From Oxytricha trifallax (taxonomy: Eukaryota; Ciliophora; Spirotrichea; Sporadotrichida; Oxytrichidae): a stretch of 64,000 bases of DNA. The position numbers and the translations under genes were made by a program. Positions 38,401 to 52,700 of the stretch are shown one piece after another (the stretch's first letter is position 1; each line of letters starts with the position of its first letter). The DNA lies in contig ARYC01017250.1 in assembly GCA_000711775.1 (NCBI GenBank), forward strand, positions 1 through 64,000. The letters are read 5' to 3'. The notes beneath the pieces were generated by a model that saw only the letters and a list, made by a program, of their open reading frames with translations, was not told the DNA's origin and did no database searches.

Positions 38401-39949
38401 TAGTGGTTAATTTAACAATGATCCAGTGCATCTAAATAATTTGAATAAATAAAGTAACATGATGCCTTTAGGCATATAATAGCTAAGACAAGGAAAAATA
38501 TTTGAGGAATTAAAATATAATAAAGATCTTTAAAGCACATTTAATAAGCAAGGAATTTATAAAAATATGGCCAATCAAAATGTTAAATTTAAATTTTATC
38601 TTAATATACTATAATTCTTTTAAATTTTATTTATCACTCCACAAAAAATGAATTTAAATAAAAGAATTTATTATTTATTAATAAGACTCTAAAATAATTT
38701 AAATAAGTCGAATCATATCATTTCGTCAACTTTTTTTTACAAGAATAGAGCAACAAATTTTAATATAATAACTAATTACTTCTTGTAAAATAAATGCGAA
38801 GATTATTTGATTATTTAATAGAATATAATCAAATTATTTTGTAAATAATTTTGTTAATTTTTTTATAATAAATACAGTTTAATTTTTATAAATTGTATGA
38901 TTTTTATCTTGAGATCGCTAGGTATTACTCTTTATTATAATATATTTATTAATATAATATTCAGTCTTTATTATTTTTATCCTTCTATAATTCACGAAAG
39001 AATCAAATTGACAAAAATAGTTTAATAATTAATTTTTCACGAAACCTTTCAGACATTTAAAATATATTGATTTAATTTTCAAATTAACTTATTTGTGATA
39101 ATTTTTCAAGACATTTTTTTCCAAATTGAAAATTAAACTATTCTTAAAATTTATAAGCTTATTATTAAAATGCTAAGCAATATTTAATTTATAGGTGAAA
39201 CTACAATTAAATTAATTTTTTACCAAATATATATATAGAAAAAAATGAGTAAAATGTCGATTTAAATAAATTTAATCAAGGAGAAAGAGTTTAATATGAC
39301 TTACTACCTGAAAAATTACCATAATAATAAATGAATATAACAAGAGAAAATATGAATGTATTAATTTTTGAAGAGAGACTCAATCATTTGAAGAAAAAGT
39401 AAGTTTATGGAGAAATTAAGAAAATGTGATTTGCCAACTTAATTTTTTATATAATAATTATGAAAATAATCTTAGCAAATTTTAATTTGAGTTTTTTAAT
39501 TAATGGAAATTGTTAGCTTTGGCTAATTATTTAGTAAAAAACGTTAAATATAATTAGGATAAATTGAAGGACAAGGGCAACAAAGAATTCAAATTAAGCC
39601 TTATTATTTAATTTAGTGACTCAGTAATATTAAACAAGTAGGAATCTGATTATTTATACTTGACAAAATCTTGCAAATACCAACCAAGATCGGAAGCTAG
39701 ACAAGCTTTTCTGCTTAAAGAAAAGCTAGTTAATCTCTTAACTATAGCATTTTATTAGAAATTGGCTGAAGAGCCTGATCAGGATCAGATCGCATATGGG
39801 ATTACATCTCCGTCATTACTCATAACAAATTTGAGAAGCACAATTATCATTCACTGATTTAAAACAACTAGCCGGTCTGGTAATCTAACCAGGGACCGTC
39901 CTACATCTGGGCAGACTACATCCCCGCTGACCAAGTCGTGATTAATTGA
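38401..39949 (+). CDS. Coding segments, probably the C-terminal part of paralog A or of an adjacent gene
   Basis: Segment 1, about 38410-38575: FNNDPVHLNNLNKQSNMMPL, IFEELKYNKDLQSTFNKQG. Segment 2, about 39370-39800: LVKNVKYNQDKLKDKGNKEF, SCKYQPRSEARQAFLLKEK. Segment 3, about 39785-39949, in a shifted frame: DRIWDYISVITHNKFEKHN, then SNQGPSYIWADYIPADQVVI and TGA 39947-39949. It is hydrophilic and suits a cytoplasmic tail. The frame change near 39775-39795 coincides with a tandem GATCAGGATCAG and may mark an IES or pointer. Assignment to gene A rests on order and strand only. Confidence 0.5.
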
Positions 39950-40887
39950 TTAGTAATTAACAAGATAAGAATTTATACTTTTGAAATATAAATATTAAAA
40001 TTAAATATTTATTGATTAAAAGAATACAAAACAGTCTTGTAATTATTAAATATCAAAAAAGTTTTAAAGTTTATAAATAAATCAATTAGATAAATTATCT
40101 TTATATCATAAATGAAATAGGTATTATGCATGCTTATGATCCTCATTCATAATATTTAAATAACATAATCAACACAAGCTAACGTAAGACAATTTCCAAT
40201 TCTATTTGAATACTTGTATTCCTTGGAAGAAGATGGAATAAGTTTTTATATATTCGAATTTATAAAATTTAAATAATTATATCATAAATATTTGATGAGA
40301 AATACCCATATCGATATACATTGTTTTATTATAAACTTTTAAATTGCGATTTAATGTAAAAATATTTTATGTTAATGTCAAATATTTTTATTGATCTATA
40401 ATATAATTAATAAGCTTAGACATAGATAACTATCTAAATTTCCTTGTTTTAGCAATAACTAAATAAGGATCTTCAATATATTTTTTTAATATATTTTTTA
40501 CTTTAACATTCTACTAAGCTCTATCATACTTTAAATACAATATTAATTAAGCCAATGAAAATTATACACATACCTGTGATTTCCATTTAGGCTATGAGAT
40601 TAATAAATAATTTAATCAATTAAATTGCTTTGATATATAAAATTAGTGATTCATAATCTTAGGCCATTGAATTAAATTATTATTGATGCTAATGGTAAAG
40701 GAGCTGTCTTGATTTAAATATAAATAATGATTCATATTAAAATAATATTATTATTATAAATATTTGGAATTCTTGTATACTGGTTAAGATTCTATTAAAA
40801 ATTTTGCATTATTGCTAAATTCTTATTTTCTATTAATCTATTCAATTATAATCTATATTGATTATTATTTCATATATTTATATTTTT
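39950..40887. other. AT-rich spacer
   Basis: Nothing convincing seen. Confidence 0.4.
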
Positions 40888-41518
40888 GGGTGGTACCAGT
40901 GTCACACCTCCCTTCTAATTTCTCCGTATATAAAACAAATATCAACCGACAAAGCAAATTATTGTCAGAAATCACGATTATAATATTTAAAAATACTTTT
41001 GGTAAATTTTTGGGGAATTATAACTTGAAATATTATAAATTTACAACAATTTGAAACATGTTTTTATAAATATTTTTATCATATTTTTTAATGATTTTGT
41101 TCATTAAAATTCTCAATATAACTTAAGTATTTCGAACCGTTAAGCTAAATGATATTTATAATATATAACTTTAAAGAATAAAATGATTAATATCATAAAA
41201 AATCACCTTATCTTCATTTTTAAATTATCATAATTCAGTAATATCTTCTCCTAGTTTCAGCACTTGAAATTCTAAAAATTTTATTGTCAATTTTCATGAA
41301 TAAATAAAAAGAAATCATGTTCAAAATATAAAAAAATCATATGCCATTCATTTTGTTGTAAATTTATAATTGTTCGAGTTATATCAACTCAGAAAGTTAC
41401 CAAAATCATCTTTAAATATTTTATAATCGTGATTTCTGTAACAAATTTTGATTGTGGTTGATATTTTTTAAAATATTTTTGAAAAACATTTTGGGGTGTG
41501 TTAGATAGGTACCCCCCC
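40888..41518. mobile_element. Diverged foldback MITE of the GGGTGGTACC family
   Basis: Left tip GGGTGGTACCAGTGTCACAC; right tip the complement of a related sequence, ending in GGTACCCCCCC. It is the same size (about 630 bp) and has the same tips as 31109-31741, but the two arms match each other less well. A target duplication is not clear (TTATATTT left, TTATATCT right). Confidence 0.7.
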
Positions 41519-41711
41519 TTATATCTATTGCATTAGTTTTTTTTAAAAACTAAATTTAATATAATATTAATTTATAATTTAGTTCTATTAAAGCATTAAT
41601 GAGATTCAACATAATTAATTAAAAAGTAGATCAGTTGATCTATTTTGAAAACAGTAATGAAAGAACCATCACTATTCCATAAATTTTTAAGTTAATTATA
41701 CGTTTTATAGA

Positions 41712-43253
41712 AATTTAATTAAATTAGATTGAAACTTGCTCTGAGGGTAAAAAGTTATACTTCCTCAACAAGACAATCTAGAAGAATCCTGACCTTATGG
41801 AGTGTCTACACTTCATAAAAAGATTGCCCTCACACTCACTCAAATAGATAGTTTAGGGACTATACTAAGCTTATTTAGCAGGATTCTATAAAATCTCAAG
41901 AGGCTACAAAATTATCTTACTAAACCTATTCAATCAGATACTAAAACAATGCGCTAAACTGAGACAACAAATCTTACTCAAACTACAACACACCTCATTC
42001 AGGACCACACACCAATAACAACATCAATTTAACATAGAACTTATTCTAAACCCAGATCTGCCAGAATCCAATGAGGTCTTTGTATATAAACATGAACTTC
42101 AACTTACATTAATACAATCAATCTTTACAGCCATAACGCTCGTATTTACTAACCCAACTAACATTAAACACGTGTTTAAAATTAAAGAATGGCCCTCAAG
42201 ATTAGTATTAAATACCTCCCATATAGCGAACGTCATTGAGCTACCGAACTAACTAAGTACAGACTTAGCCATACTAAAACTAACGGAGGTTTTCTAAGAA
42301 GTTAAACTCAAAGATGTCTCATTCACAGAAGACCTAAGATAGTCAAACAAGAAAGATATAAAAATGTCCAAACAATCCACCCAAGCTCACTCCCAAGATG
42401 TATAAATGGAAGATGAGTTCTAAATAATTCAAAAAAGACCTAGCCCCCACCCAAAAAAAGACCTCGCATACTAAGTGTGTAACTAGCGTATCCAAGAAAT
42501 TAATTTAATGACGCAGGCACTTAAACTAATGACGCACATACTATTTAATAATAAAACAAGTTACAATAATCAATTAAAGATTTAAAATTTAAATATACGG
42601 AGGCCAAATATATTAAGGGACTAGTCACAGATAAACACTGGACTGTACTGAACTTGAAGTTAATAGCCTTGCCAAAATTGCCTAAAATGCTTTGCCCACA
42701 AATGTATACGCGGATCTAGACCTAAACCAATAGCAAGACTGGCAAGCTTTCGGTCAAAGCCTAACAAAAGATGTTCTAAAAATTCCAATCATATACTAAA
42801 GTCTCATATTCTAAAGCAGACTAGATAAAACAAAAATTCTACTAGTCATGGAAAACTAAGATCTAGAAACAGAACCCCCAGATAAATGGTTCTAACTAAT
42901 GACAAGCACCCCTAAACCAGGGGATATATACCTCCAGGAGTAGGAATAATCAATGATGACCCAGAAGCCTACAAATACCTGATGTATGTTGATTAAATCC
43001 TAATACAATCAGAAGGTATTTCAAGACCAATTATGCTACAATCACTAGCCTTCATAACAGGCATAATTTTTAAACCTAATAGAAGAAGACAAGTAAGATG
43101 ACATTGTCAACCTCATGAATGAATTGGTCGACAAAATAATAGGTCTCACAAGATGAAGAGATTATCCACGAGGAGGAGTTGAAAAATTATTATAACTTCA
43201 ACCCCCTCTTAAAAGAAATTATGGATGTCGATGATTAAACACAACCAGACTAA
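41712..43253 (+). pseudogene. LINE-like retroelement relic, decayed coding region
   Basis: Base composition changes abruptly here (many C, fewer T). With TAA/TAG as Gln, one frame is open from about 41712 to TGA 42649-42651 (ATG at 41797), over 300 codons. It contains KEWPSRLVLNTSHIANVIEL, QMEDEFQIIQKRPSPHPKK and a helical QEINLMTQALKLMTHILFNN. Coding continues in other frames: DLETEPPDKWFQLMTSTPKP (about 42855-42915), INDDPEAYKYLMYVDQILIQ (about 42950-43010) and EIIHEEELKNYYNFNPLL (43155-43215), ending TGA at about 43253. At least three frame shifts are needed. Followed by a short untranslated stretch and a 51-unit TTA array, this looks like the 3' part of a non-LTR retroelement. I recognise no reverse-transcriptase motif, so the class is inferred. 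Confidence 0.5.
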
Positions 43254-43328
43254 TGATTAAAAGGGCTAGACTCTTACATATGCTAACATATATAAGATCG
43301 GTTGTCTCCAGAGACCTCAATGTGATCA

Positions 43329-43484
<156 letters not shown>

Positions 43485-43619
43485 ACGTTTTTTAAATCAC
43501 AGTGGCTTTTAGAAGTGAACTCAGAATTGTTGTGCTTTTGTTTCACTCATCTAGAAACTAAAATAAATGAGTTTTTTTAATTATTCTAGAAGCATTGATA
43601 ATAAAGCAAGCATATTAGT

Positions 43620-45200
43620 TTTTAATTGATAAACAGATTAAAGTTTCAAGTATGAATACTCAGTTGAATTGCCAAATGGGGTGTACTATAATTTTAAAGT
43701 ATATGATAAATTTACTAACCAAAAATTAATTACATATTTTCCTCTTTATATTATATAATTTAATTAAAAATAACTATAAAAACGGCATATATGAAATAAA
43801 TGCTAATCAATTGAGTTTTTCTGTGTTTTATTTTTATAATAGTTTTTCGTAATTAAATAAGAGCAATACTTTTTTTAAAAAAAATATATTTTTATTCGAA
43901 GAATGAGTACATGTAATTTGATTTTAAACATTATTTTTAGTAAATTATTTTTTTAATTTATTTGATAGCTATAGATAAGATTTACATCAGTAAGGATAAA
44001 TGAAGGTAAATAGACACTTCTGTAATTATTGTAATCTTATAAATTTATTAAAAAGTTAATAACATATTAATAAATCAAATAAAATTTAGTAAATTTAAGA
44101 AATGTAACTTGCAATAATCAGTTTGCAATTAATCGTAACAATAACTTCCAGGTCAAGAATTAATAAATAATAGTTTCATACAAAATATAAATTAAAAGGT
44201 TTAATTAAAGAATTTGTAAGTGTCTTCGTCAGTTCGGTGACAGAAATTAGTTACATTTGCTATCTTGATATTAGATTATTAAAATTTACTAAATATAATG
44301 ATAAATAAAGTAAAATTAATTAACTAATAAATGTTTTACTTTTTAAATCTAAATAATAACCTTAACATTAACATCAATACCGTTTCCCCTAAACAAGGCC
44401 AAAACCCAGAAATTCGAAAATATTAAATTACCAATAGTAGTGCCTCTTATGCCAAAATATAAATCAAAAATAATTTTATGTTATAATATAATTTTTCATC
44501 TATTAATATGGCTACTGCTCTCAAATCTTTTTTTTATTTACATATAAATTAATAATCTAAAATTTAAGCTTATTTGAAAAATTTAATAATTTAATTATAT
44601 TATTTATAATTGACTAAAAAATTTATTATAGCAAGATAAATTTAATAAGAAAAAATAAGCAATTTATATTAAATTGAATATTTGTACAATAATTTTTAAT
44701 TGTTTAAGTCCAGAAAAAGTTAATTTATATCATTCATTATTCAACCCGATTTAGACAAATAACTAAGAGTATTTATTTAGTTTATTTAAATTTAATAGAA
44801 ATAATAACATGTTATTTATAATAATCGTAGTTAAAGATTAATTGACTTCCCCAACTAAACTCTTCTTATTGAATTATTTTAATTAATTTAAAATTCTATG
44901 CAATGGCCTATCACAAAGTAAAAAATATCTTAATAAAATTTAAATATTAAAGCATCAGACTATTTTGTCTACATAACAGGATATTTAAACTTAGGAACTG
45001 CAACTTAGAAAATATATGAATCTGTAAAATAATATTCAATTAGTTTATATTATAGTTTTAAGTATCTGCTCTTGGTTCAACTCATATTAGATTTTATTTG
45101 GGTTTATTTTACTCAAAACTATGAAGGAAACTTATAAATTCATCAATAAAAAATTTTAAACAAATGATGGTCAAATAAAGATAATGGCTGTAATATCATT
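43620..45200. other. AT-rich region with isolated coding-like patches
   Basis: Patches on the plus strand: about 43636-43740 (FKYEYSVELPNGVYYNFKVY), 44508-44540 (MATALKSFF, also seen at 25593) and 44990-45040 (LGTATQKIYESVK). They may be early segments of paralog B, but no junctions could be shown. Confidence 0.35.
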
Positions 45201-45338
45201 CAAAACCCCAAAACCGTTTCAGTAGTTTGATTGAGTTTTTTATGCATAAAAGTAGACTATTAGTGCATACTTTATTAGGGTTTTAATAGGGTTTATGTAG
45301 GGGTTTAATGTTTAAATATTAGTATTTTAAGTAAGTAT

Positions 45339-46370
45339 ATGCGAGGTTTGGGGTCTGTTTATGACAGTGAGTATATAGATTTATTGTTTAAGTTGCGATA
45401 TGGATGCGATGAATATAGTGAATAACTCAAGCCTGTTCTGAATTATACGTCTATAGCAAGGCTACTCCATAAATCTCCAGCAACTGTGAGGTCTCACTGT
45501 CTATTAGCATTGAATTTAAAGAGATAGCATCTTAATTCTAAGCCTAAGAGACCCTTAAAATTTTAGCAGCATCATATCGATTATCTAATTAATGATAAGA
45601 CTCTTAAATACTGGGCTCACTTCTCTCTGGCCTAGAGAGCTGTGATGTTTCATCGCCAATATCCTGAGCTTCACATCTGCTTAATCTATAGCAAACATAT
45701 ATAAAAAGAATGGAATATCTTAAAAGACACTCAATCGCATTAAGAGAGTGAATGACTTTAATGTTCCATTTTATAAGAATAATTTAAATTATATATTCGA
45801 TTAAATGCAGAGCTCTTACATAATATAAAGTTCATACACGCTGATGAAGCTGTATTTACATTCAATACATTTATATCAAGGTCTTGGTACAAGAGGTATA
45901 GTAATATAGAAGATTATGAATAAAAAGTTAAGATACAAACTCATGCAATCCTTGGTAGAATCAGTGAAGATAGTGGCTAAAGACTTATGTCATCCACCCT
46001 CGCTCTATAAAGACTGAATAATATATTAAGTTCTTACAATAACTCAGAGAAAAATAAGCTGAATAAAAGATTATTCTGTTCGTTGATAACTTATCAGTTC
46101 ATAAAACTAAAGACTCAAGAAAGGAATATAAAAGGCTAAACATAACACCTGTATTTAATGTTCCTTACACCCCTTAGTTTAATGGAATTGAATTATATTG
46201 GGGTTATTGAAAGGCCATTATAAGAAATTGCTGCTCTACCATCTAATGCATGATTAAAAGATAGATACAGTCGATTTTATTAAGAGTACTGCTAAGAGAA
46301 ACAGCGATGAAAAAGCTAAAGTATGCGCAAGAGAAGGGAGATTTTGTGTATATAAATAAGTTTTAGATTT
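45339..46370 (+). pseudogene. TBE transposase (IS630/Tc1-type DDE), copy 1, frameshifted
   Basis: Begins ATG 45339 and contains SEQLKPVLNYTSIARLLHKS, a helix-turn-helix-like part. Compared with copy 2, frames shift near 45675 (two bases missing before GCTTAATC), near 45815 and near 45985. First catalytic Asp in FIHADEAVFTFN (about 45840). The second acidic motif FVDNLSVHKTK is at about 46085. The third acidic residue is retained in NGIELYWG (about 46185). The frame breaks show that this copy is not functional. Confidence 0.85.
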
Positions 46371-46394
46371 AAACGAATAAAAGTTCACATATTA

Positions 46395-47180
46395 ATTTGC
46401 CCGAAAAGGGAATCGGCTTCTTTTCTTCCTCTTAAGGCTTGCTTGGGCCTATGTTTCTTCTCTTAGTGCCAGCCCCTACATATATGTTCATCTCTTCTAG
46501 CTTTTATAAAACTTTGAAAAGCCTCTTACTCAATTCATGTTTTACTTGAGACTTTCTCTCTCTGATTAATTTGCTGCGCTCTTTCATCAAGTATATAGCA
46601 GTATCAGGTTTTTATATAAAGTTAGAAGACTAAGCTTACTTGAGATGAAAGGATGCTTTTGAAGTTTGTACAGCAAGGTGTCACTTATTTTAATACCTTG
46701 CTTCTCTTTTTTTAAGGAGAGATGCTGTAGCGTTTCTTATGAGCTTCTTAAATAACTTCATTTAAGTACTCAGGTTTCAGAGTTCAAGAACACCAAAGAA
46801 GAAGTTTCTCTCTGGCAACTTATTAGAGAGCTATAGCTTTTATGGAAGGTAGAAAGCTACGTCCGGATCACTCATAGCATCGTCATATAGGTTTGTCACT
46901 GATATTTCAGGGTAGTTATGTATCTCTATCATCATAATTTCATTAGACTTAAAAGCTTTTTTCTCTTCACTCAGTAAGGCTTTTAAGAATGAGATTATAG
47001 TTCCCTCTTAAGTCGGTAAGAACAATCCAACTATTATTGATTTATTAATCTTACTAGAACTTACCTTGCTATACCAAATATCTATACAGGTCCTCTTTAC
47101 TTCGAAATTTTCCTATTAAATCTTGATATTAAATTCTCTTCATTGGAACATTCATAGACTCCATCTTGCTTCCTCTTCTA
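46395..47180 (-). pseudogene. TBE ORF2 (unknown function), copy 1, broken
   Basis: Homologous to 58762-59540: shares FRSKEDLYRYLVQQG, NYPEIS..NLYDDAM, LSNKLPERNFFFGVL, YLMKERSKL and MNIQVGAGTKRRN. Several frame shifts (near 47035, 46780 and 46690). The position of the intron found in copy 2 has a good donor (GTAAGC) but its acceptor AG is changed. Confidence 0.8.
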
Positions 47181-47199
47181 GAAATGTTAATGAAATTTA

Positions 47200-47570
47200 A
47201 AATTATGGATATCCATTAAAAGTTTATTAAAATCTTACTAATAAATAGGGAGGACCTATTGGAGGTCAACCTTAAAAAGATATGCGGAGAAGCATTGAAA
47301 AACTTACTCAAAGTTTCTGAGATTGATTTCCATTTTTATCAATCTATCTCCATTAAATTACTCCTAATAATGTTTAATTATTTTTGGAGGTCCTCCAAAA
47401 TAAGTTCAAAACTTATAGGAGTTAAATGTTAAGGTTAAAACTTAATTAGGAGCATATTAAATTAAAAAATCTTAAATAACTTTACCTCCAAATTAAGTTC
47501 AAACTTGATTTGGAGGACCTCCTAGAGAAACAAAACTTCAATAGGAGTATTTTAATTTACTAAAATGTAA
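47200..47570. repeat. Central repeat block of TBE copy 1
   Basis: Between ORF2 and ORF3. Short direct and inverted repeats of the types TTGGAGGACCTCC and CTTAATTAGGAGC occur here. Equivalent blocks lie at 59640-59820, 12100-12350 and 50810-50970. Confidence 0.65.
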
Positions 47571-47726
47571 AAAATTCTCATGAAATATGTCAACTAACAG
47601 TTTTTATGGTTAACTAATTTTCTTACCTCTCAGCAAAGAATCTACCAAAGTGCCTTATACTCGACTACTATAGTTAATCAAGGTAAATTTTATCATTATT
47701 ATAATAAAATCTATCAGCAAACTAAA

Positions 47727-49172
47727 ATGAGCGCTAACCTGTTAAGAAGAGCGGCATTACTTGGATCAAGCCAATAAAAGTTATCATTCCACAACCAAGA
47801 AAAGTAGAGACCAGAGACGCTTGTACTCAGTGGGAGCCTACTTATGAAAACTTTGACCAGTCTAGCTTTGAGATTTAAATATAAATTAAGTAGAAGGTTA
47901 TCAAAGAAGCTGTGCAAATTGAGGAAGAGGTAAAACAACCCGCCATAGAGCATTAATAAATACAAGCCAAAGTTGACTATTAATGCAAAGAATGCAATAA
48001 AGTTTTCCCTTACAAGTCAACTAATAAGAGACACTTGAGAGATATACACAACGATATGCCAAGGATAATCTCAAGCTTAAAAAAAAGATGGGAAGTATGT
48101 CTGTGAGTTCTGTGAGAAGCCATATTCTCATACTAGAGACCTCAAAGTACACTAAAAGAAAAAGCACAATTAAAGTTTTGTCTTTACTCATGAATCTACA
48201 GGGAATAAATTCCTCTAAAAGAGAAGATCAAGAAACCCAGTGGAGTCTCTTAGACTTGAAGTCTAGAAGTAAGTTAAAATGAAAAAGCAGTCAAGAACTT
48301 TCCAGTCTCTGAAATAAATAAAATCATGGTTAAAATAGAGACAATGAAGATTCCCATATTAAAAATTATTGACTTAGATTCTTGCCTAGAAAGCTACCTC
48401 ACTCTTGAAGAAAAAATAGAGAAGAGAGTCATTACTAACGACTAATATGCTTACAAGATATATCCTTTCAATTACTTCCTTGCTGATACAAGTTCCAAAA
48501 GGAATTTGCTAATGAGGATTATGCTCTTTAAAAGGCAAAGTTAAATGAGTGCAGGCATATCATCTAGCTTGATGCTATTTTGCTTGGTAAAAATCATGTA
48601 GCCTTCAGGCTTCCTTTACTTGAAATGACTTATAGAGAATTCTTATCTGACAATAGATGCCAAAGATAAATTGGCTAGATCGTGCAGCAAATAGTTGAGG
48701 GGATTGAAGAGCTTCACAAGCTAGGTTATGTTCATAGAGACTTAAAGCCAGAGAACATCATGATGAACTTTAAGCTTCTTAGAGTTTATATTATTGACTT
48801 CAACAGAGCTCAAAGAGTGCAAGCCTCTGCATAAGGAAATGTATACGGCACTCCTGGATATTTCCCAGAGAGAGAGAGGATTGGAGAGATGGAGACACTT
48901 AATGGGATATCTGGGCTCTAGCAGTAATAATTATAGAGAGCGACATGCCAAGAAACGATTACATTAGCTGCAGGGGTGAGAGAGATTCTAAGCAGAGAAT
49001 CAAACAATATCTCGATAAAAATAAAATAAATGGTGGTCTCAGGGAACTTGCATACTCAAATATTATCAAGCAAAGCTAATAGAATTAACAAACAATAGAA
49101 GCAATCAAACATCAACTTAAAAAGATAAGATTCAGAGAACTGCCACATGACTCTAAGCTTATGTTTGTGTGA
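47727..49172 (+). pseudogene. TBE ORF3: C2H2 zinc finger plus protein kinase, copy 1
   Basis: ATG 47727 (MSANLLRRAA), last codons about 49172 (TGA 49170-49172). Two C2H2 fingers: YQCKECNKVFPYKSTNKRH..H (about 47975-48045) and YVCEFCEKPYSHTRDLKVH..H (about 48095-48160). Kinase part: VHRDLKPENIMMNF (about 48730), VYIIDFNRAQRV (about 48795) and GTPGYFPE (about 48850). DFG is DFN. The frame must change at least twice (after about 47930 and near 48870), so it is a pseudogene. It corresponds to the 57-kDa protein of TBE1. Confidence 0.85.
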
Positions 49173-49740
49173 AATATTTTAAAAACTCGCTTGTTATACT
49201 CACTTAAAATACTAATATTTAAACATTAAACCCCTACATAAACCCTAATAAAACCCTAATAAAGTATGCACTAATAGTCTACTTTTATCAATCAAAAACT
49301 CAATCAAACTACTGAAAGGGTTTTGGGGTTTTGATTCCTTATAGAAAAAAATAAACTAGATTTTAAAGCTTCTCATTTATAGATCAATATAGTTCTAATA
49401 TAATTTTATGCAAAATTAATATGAATTTTTAGAAATTTTTATTAAAGTCAAGTTTAAATACTCTAAAAAAAGCAAATAATTTTATTAAAAGTAAAATAGC
49501 ATATATTATTAATGGAGTCTAATATAGTTACTTAATATAGTGAACACATATATTTTTTTTCTTTTAGATTTATAATTTCAAAAAATTTAATGTATTCCTT
49601 TGATGTTATTATAAATAATTAAAAATGTATATATCCCCAATTTTTATTCCAAAAAATTGCTAAAAGCTCTTATGATTTTGTACTAACTTTCTATTTTTAA
49701 TAAATCCTATAAAAATACTAATGGAATATTTTATTTTAAT

Positions 49741-52700
49741 GTATTAAACTTGGGGATACTACGTAGACAAGGTCGACTGCATTTATTCAACTTCAGCAAA
49801 CTATAATAAAAAACTATTTATCTATAACATAAGTCCGAATAAAGGATGCATTTCTTTTGATATTTACTATACAGCTATTGAAGTTTACTAATATACATAT
49901 AACAATATATCTAATATTGATAATAATTTTATTAATTATAATGAAGCTTATTAGTTAAACACGAGTCTATAAATAATATATAAAAAAGAATAGATAAATT
50001 ATATTATATAGGATAATTTATAATTAATTATATCGTACTATTTTACATAAGAATTAGTATAAGTAAATAGCTCTTCAATAGGAGCAAAATAGTTTTAATT
50101 TAAAATTAACAATTAAAATTATATTTTTTAAAAGCAACAAATTAGACTTTCAATAATACAAACATTAATTACAATGCACAATCTTCTAAAAATAATAAAA
50201 ATATTTTAATTAAAATCTAGTATTTTGCCAATAGAAGGCAACAAGGTTTGCAGAGCTATAAGTCCTCCTGATATTACATAAATTACTTTTGAATTATATT
50301 AAAAAATTTTAATTTATTAGAATTGGGTGACCCTACTCCTTAGTATTTTTATATTCCTAAGGTAGATATAGACATACCAGGATGGTATCCTTGGACACCT
50401 AACTCTTGTACTACGTACATTTAATACAATCTTCTTCTACCGTGTTTATTTTTAATATTTTTAACCAAATCTATTAACAAGTAGTCACATTCAAAACCTC
50501 AAAACCCCTTAATAAGTTTTATATGTGTATTTATTGATATGGTTCATTTTGGAAATTAGGGTCCTTTTTGATTAGTTTCATTTCTATTTTATATTAATTT
50601 ATATTTATTATTTTAATGGTTTAAATTTTAGTTGTTTGTATTTTTACTGTGATGAAATTCTTGAAAATGTCATGTCCATATCATTCTAATATGAAAATTA
50701 TAATGATCTTAAAATGTTTGTTTGTTTTATTGAGATTACTAAAAAACAAAGCTTAATGAAGAATTTTACTTTCCATTTTTATCAAATGTTAATATCCATA
50801 GCTTCGATATTTTTGGATGTCCTTCTAATTAGGTTTGAACTTAATAAGGAGCATTAAGTAAAACTTTAAATTAATATTGTATGTGTACTAAATAAGGTTT
50901 TGATATTAGTTATTACCTCATATTTTAAATAGAACCTAATTAATATATACTCCTAATTAAATTAATAGGTTGATAGGACCTTTTTTAATGAAAATGAATG
51001 TCAAATATGTAAATCCATTTATAGAACTTGCTTACTACTCCAAATTCTTTCTCCATAATAGACATATAAGTAGATCTCCAATAAGATACCCATATTTAAA
51101 AGGCACTTTATTTAATGATGATCTTAAAAATGTATTTATTTAAGTTTGATATACGATTTGCTTTTTTGCTCCTAAATAATGAGTAAAAAGAAGATATATT
51201 TTCTAAAAGATCACTTGTTTCTAATATATTTATTTGCTTTAACTCTTAGGAATACTATATAACTTCGCGCAAGTTATCTTTAATTAGTTCTTTATACAAA
51301 TTAAAATCTCAATATAACAGAGTAATGCTAGAATAAAACATAATCGGGTCTCATTTTTTGAAAAATTCTTTAACGAAAAAGTTTAATATTTATGAATAAG
51401 AATTTTAGTTTTATATAATTTATTGATAATATTGATATTTATGAAAAAAAAAAAGATAGATACACTGTTTAAAAATTTTACTGTCACTATAAAGATTATA
51501 AAACATTTAAGTAAATATATAAAATCATAAATTTAGTATATAAATTTCCATGAATCAGTCAAAATAGTATTAAAATCTTGAATATAAAAATCCTTAAATA
51601 CAAAAAATTATTAATATTAGTTACTTATAAAATATTTTAAATTATATTTATTTTGAAGTTTTTTAATAATTTGATATTGAAGAAGTTTGAAATAGGATAG
51701 CATAAAATTATTTTTCATTAATGCAAATTATTTTTATAAATATTTTTAAAATTAACTTTTAAGCATTTTAATAAATAATGAGAAATAGAAATCGAATTTG
51801 TTTTTAATCAATATGAACTTTCATTTACTCCTAATTTAATACATGAGTAAATTTTAAATAATTATCTAATAAAAGTAACAAATCTTAAAAAATAAATACT
51901 TTTTATGTTTAAAATAAATAATTTTGATATAATATAAAACTATGAATAAATCTAATTTAATTTTCCAGAAAAGTAATTAAGTTTCAAGTATTAAATATAA
52001 ATCAAATTATTTAGTAATAAATATATATAAATTTAATATATAAGAAATGGGCTCAAGTAGTAAAAATATAGCTTTAATCACTTGAGCCCATATTAAATAT
52101 AATAATAAAAAAATCTAATGAATTTTAAACAAATAATTATAATAGTGTTTGAATAATGCTTCATTATATAATTTGTCATATATTTAGATTTTAAATATTC
52201 GCAATTTTTACACTATTTTGACTGAATATATCTTTATCGTAGTCATAACAATAACAATAACTATGTACCAATACTCTAAATAACCCTAAATCCCAACATT
52301 AACCAAATCAACCAAAACAAATAGAAAACTCATTAAGGGGTTTTGGAAGTTTTGATTATTGTAAGTACATAATTATTTATTATTATGAGTCAAAATGCTT
52401 ATTTTTTAAAAAAAAAATAAACTATTTTATCAATAGTGTAGAATCTTATAACAATTCACTAATGGTTTTTAGAATGAATAATCCAGCATAATCATATACT
52501 CAGTCAAGTTACTCTAAAAATAAGATAATATTATAGAAATTATAAAATATAAGCTAAAATTAAATAAAAAAATGGGAATGAATCCAAATGCTAATAATAC
52601 TAATAAATTAATATAAATTTATTTTTTTATTTTTAGCGCTAATGATATAAAACTAAAAATTTCATGACCTATAGTTCATAAAATAATTTATATCAATAAA

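Larger units (their letters stand above)
45201..49333. mobile_element. Full-length TBE-type transposon, copy 1 (4.1 kb), genes decayed
   Basis: Ends CAAAACCCCAAAACC.. and the complement; about 130 bp inverted terminal repeats. ATT duplicated at 45198-45200 and 49334-49336 (ANT target). Contains a transposase (+), ORF2 (-) and a zinc-finger/kinase ORF (+) in the order known for Oxytricha TBE1. The terminal repeats of this copy (..CCGTTTCAGTAGTTTG) differ from those of copy 2, so it belongs to a different subfamily. Confidence 0.93.
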
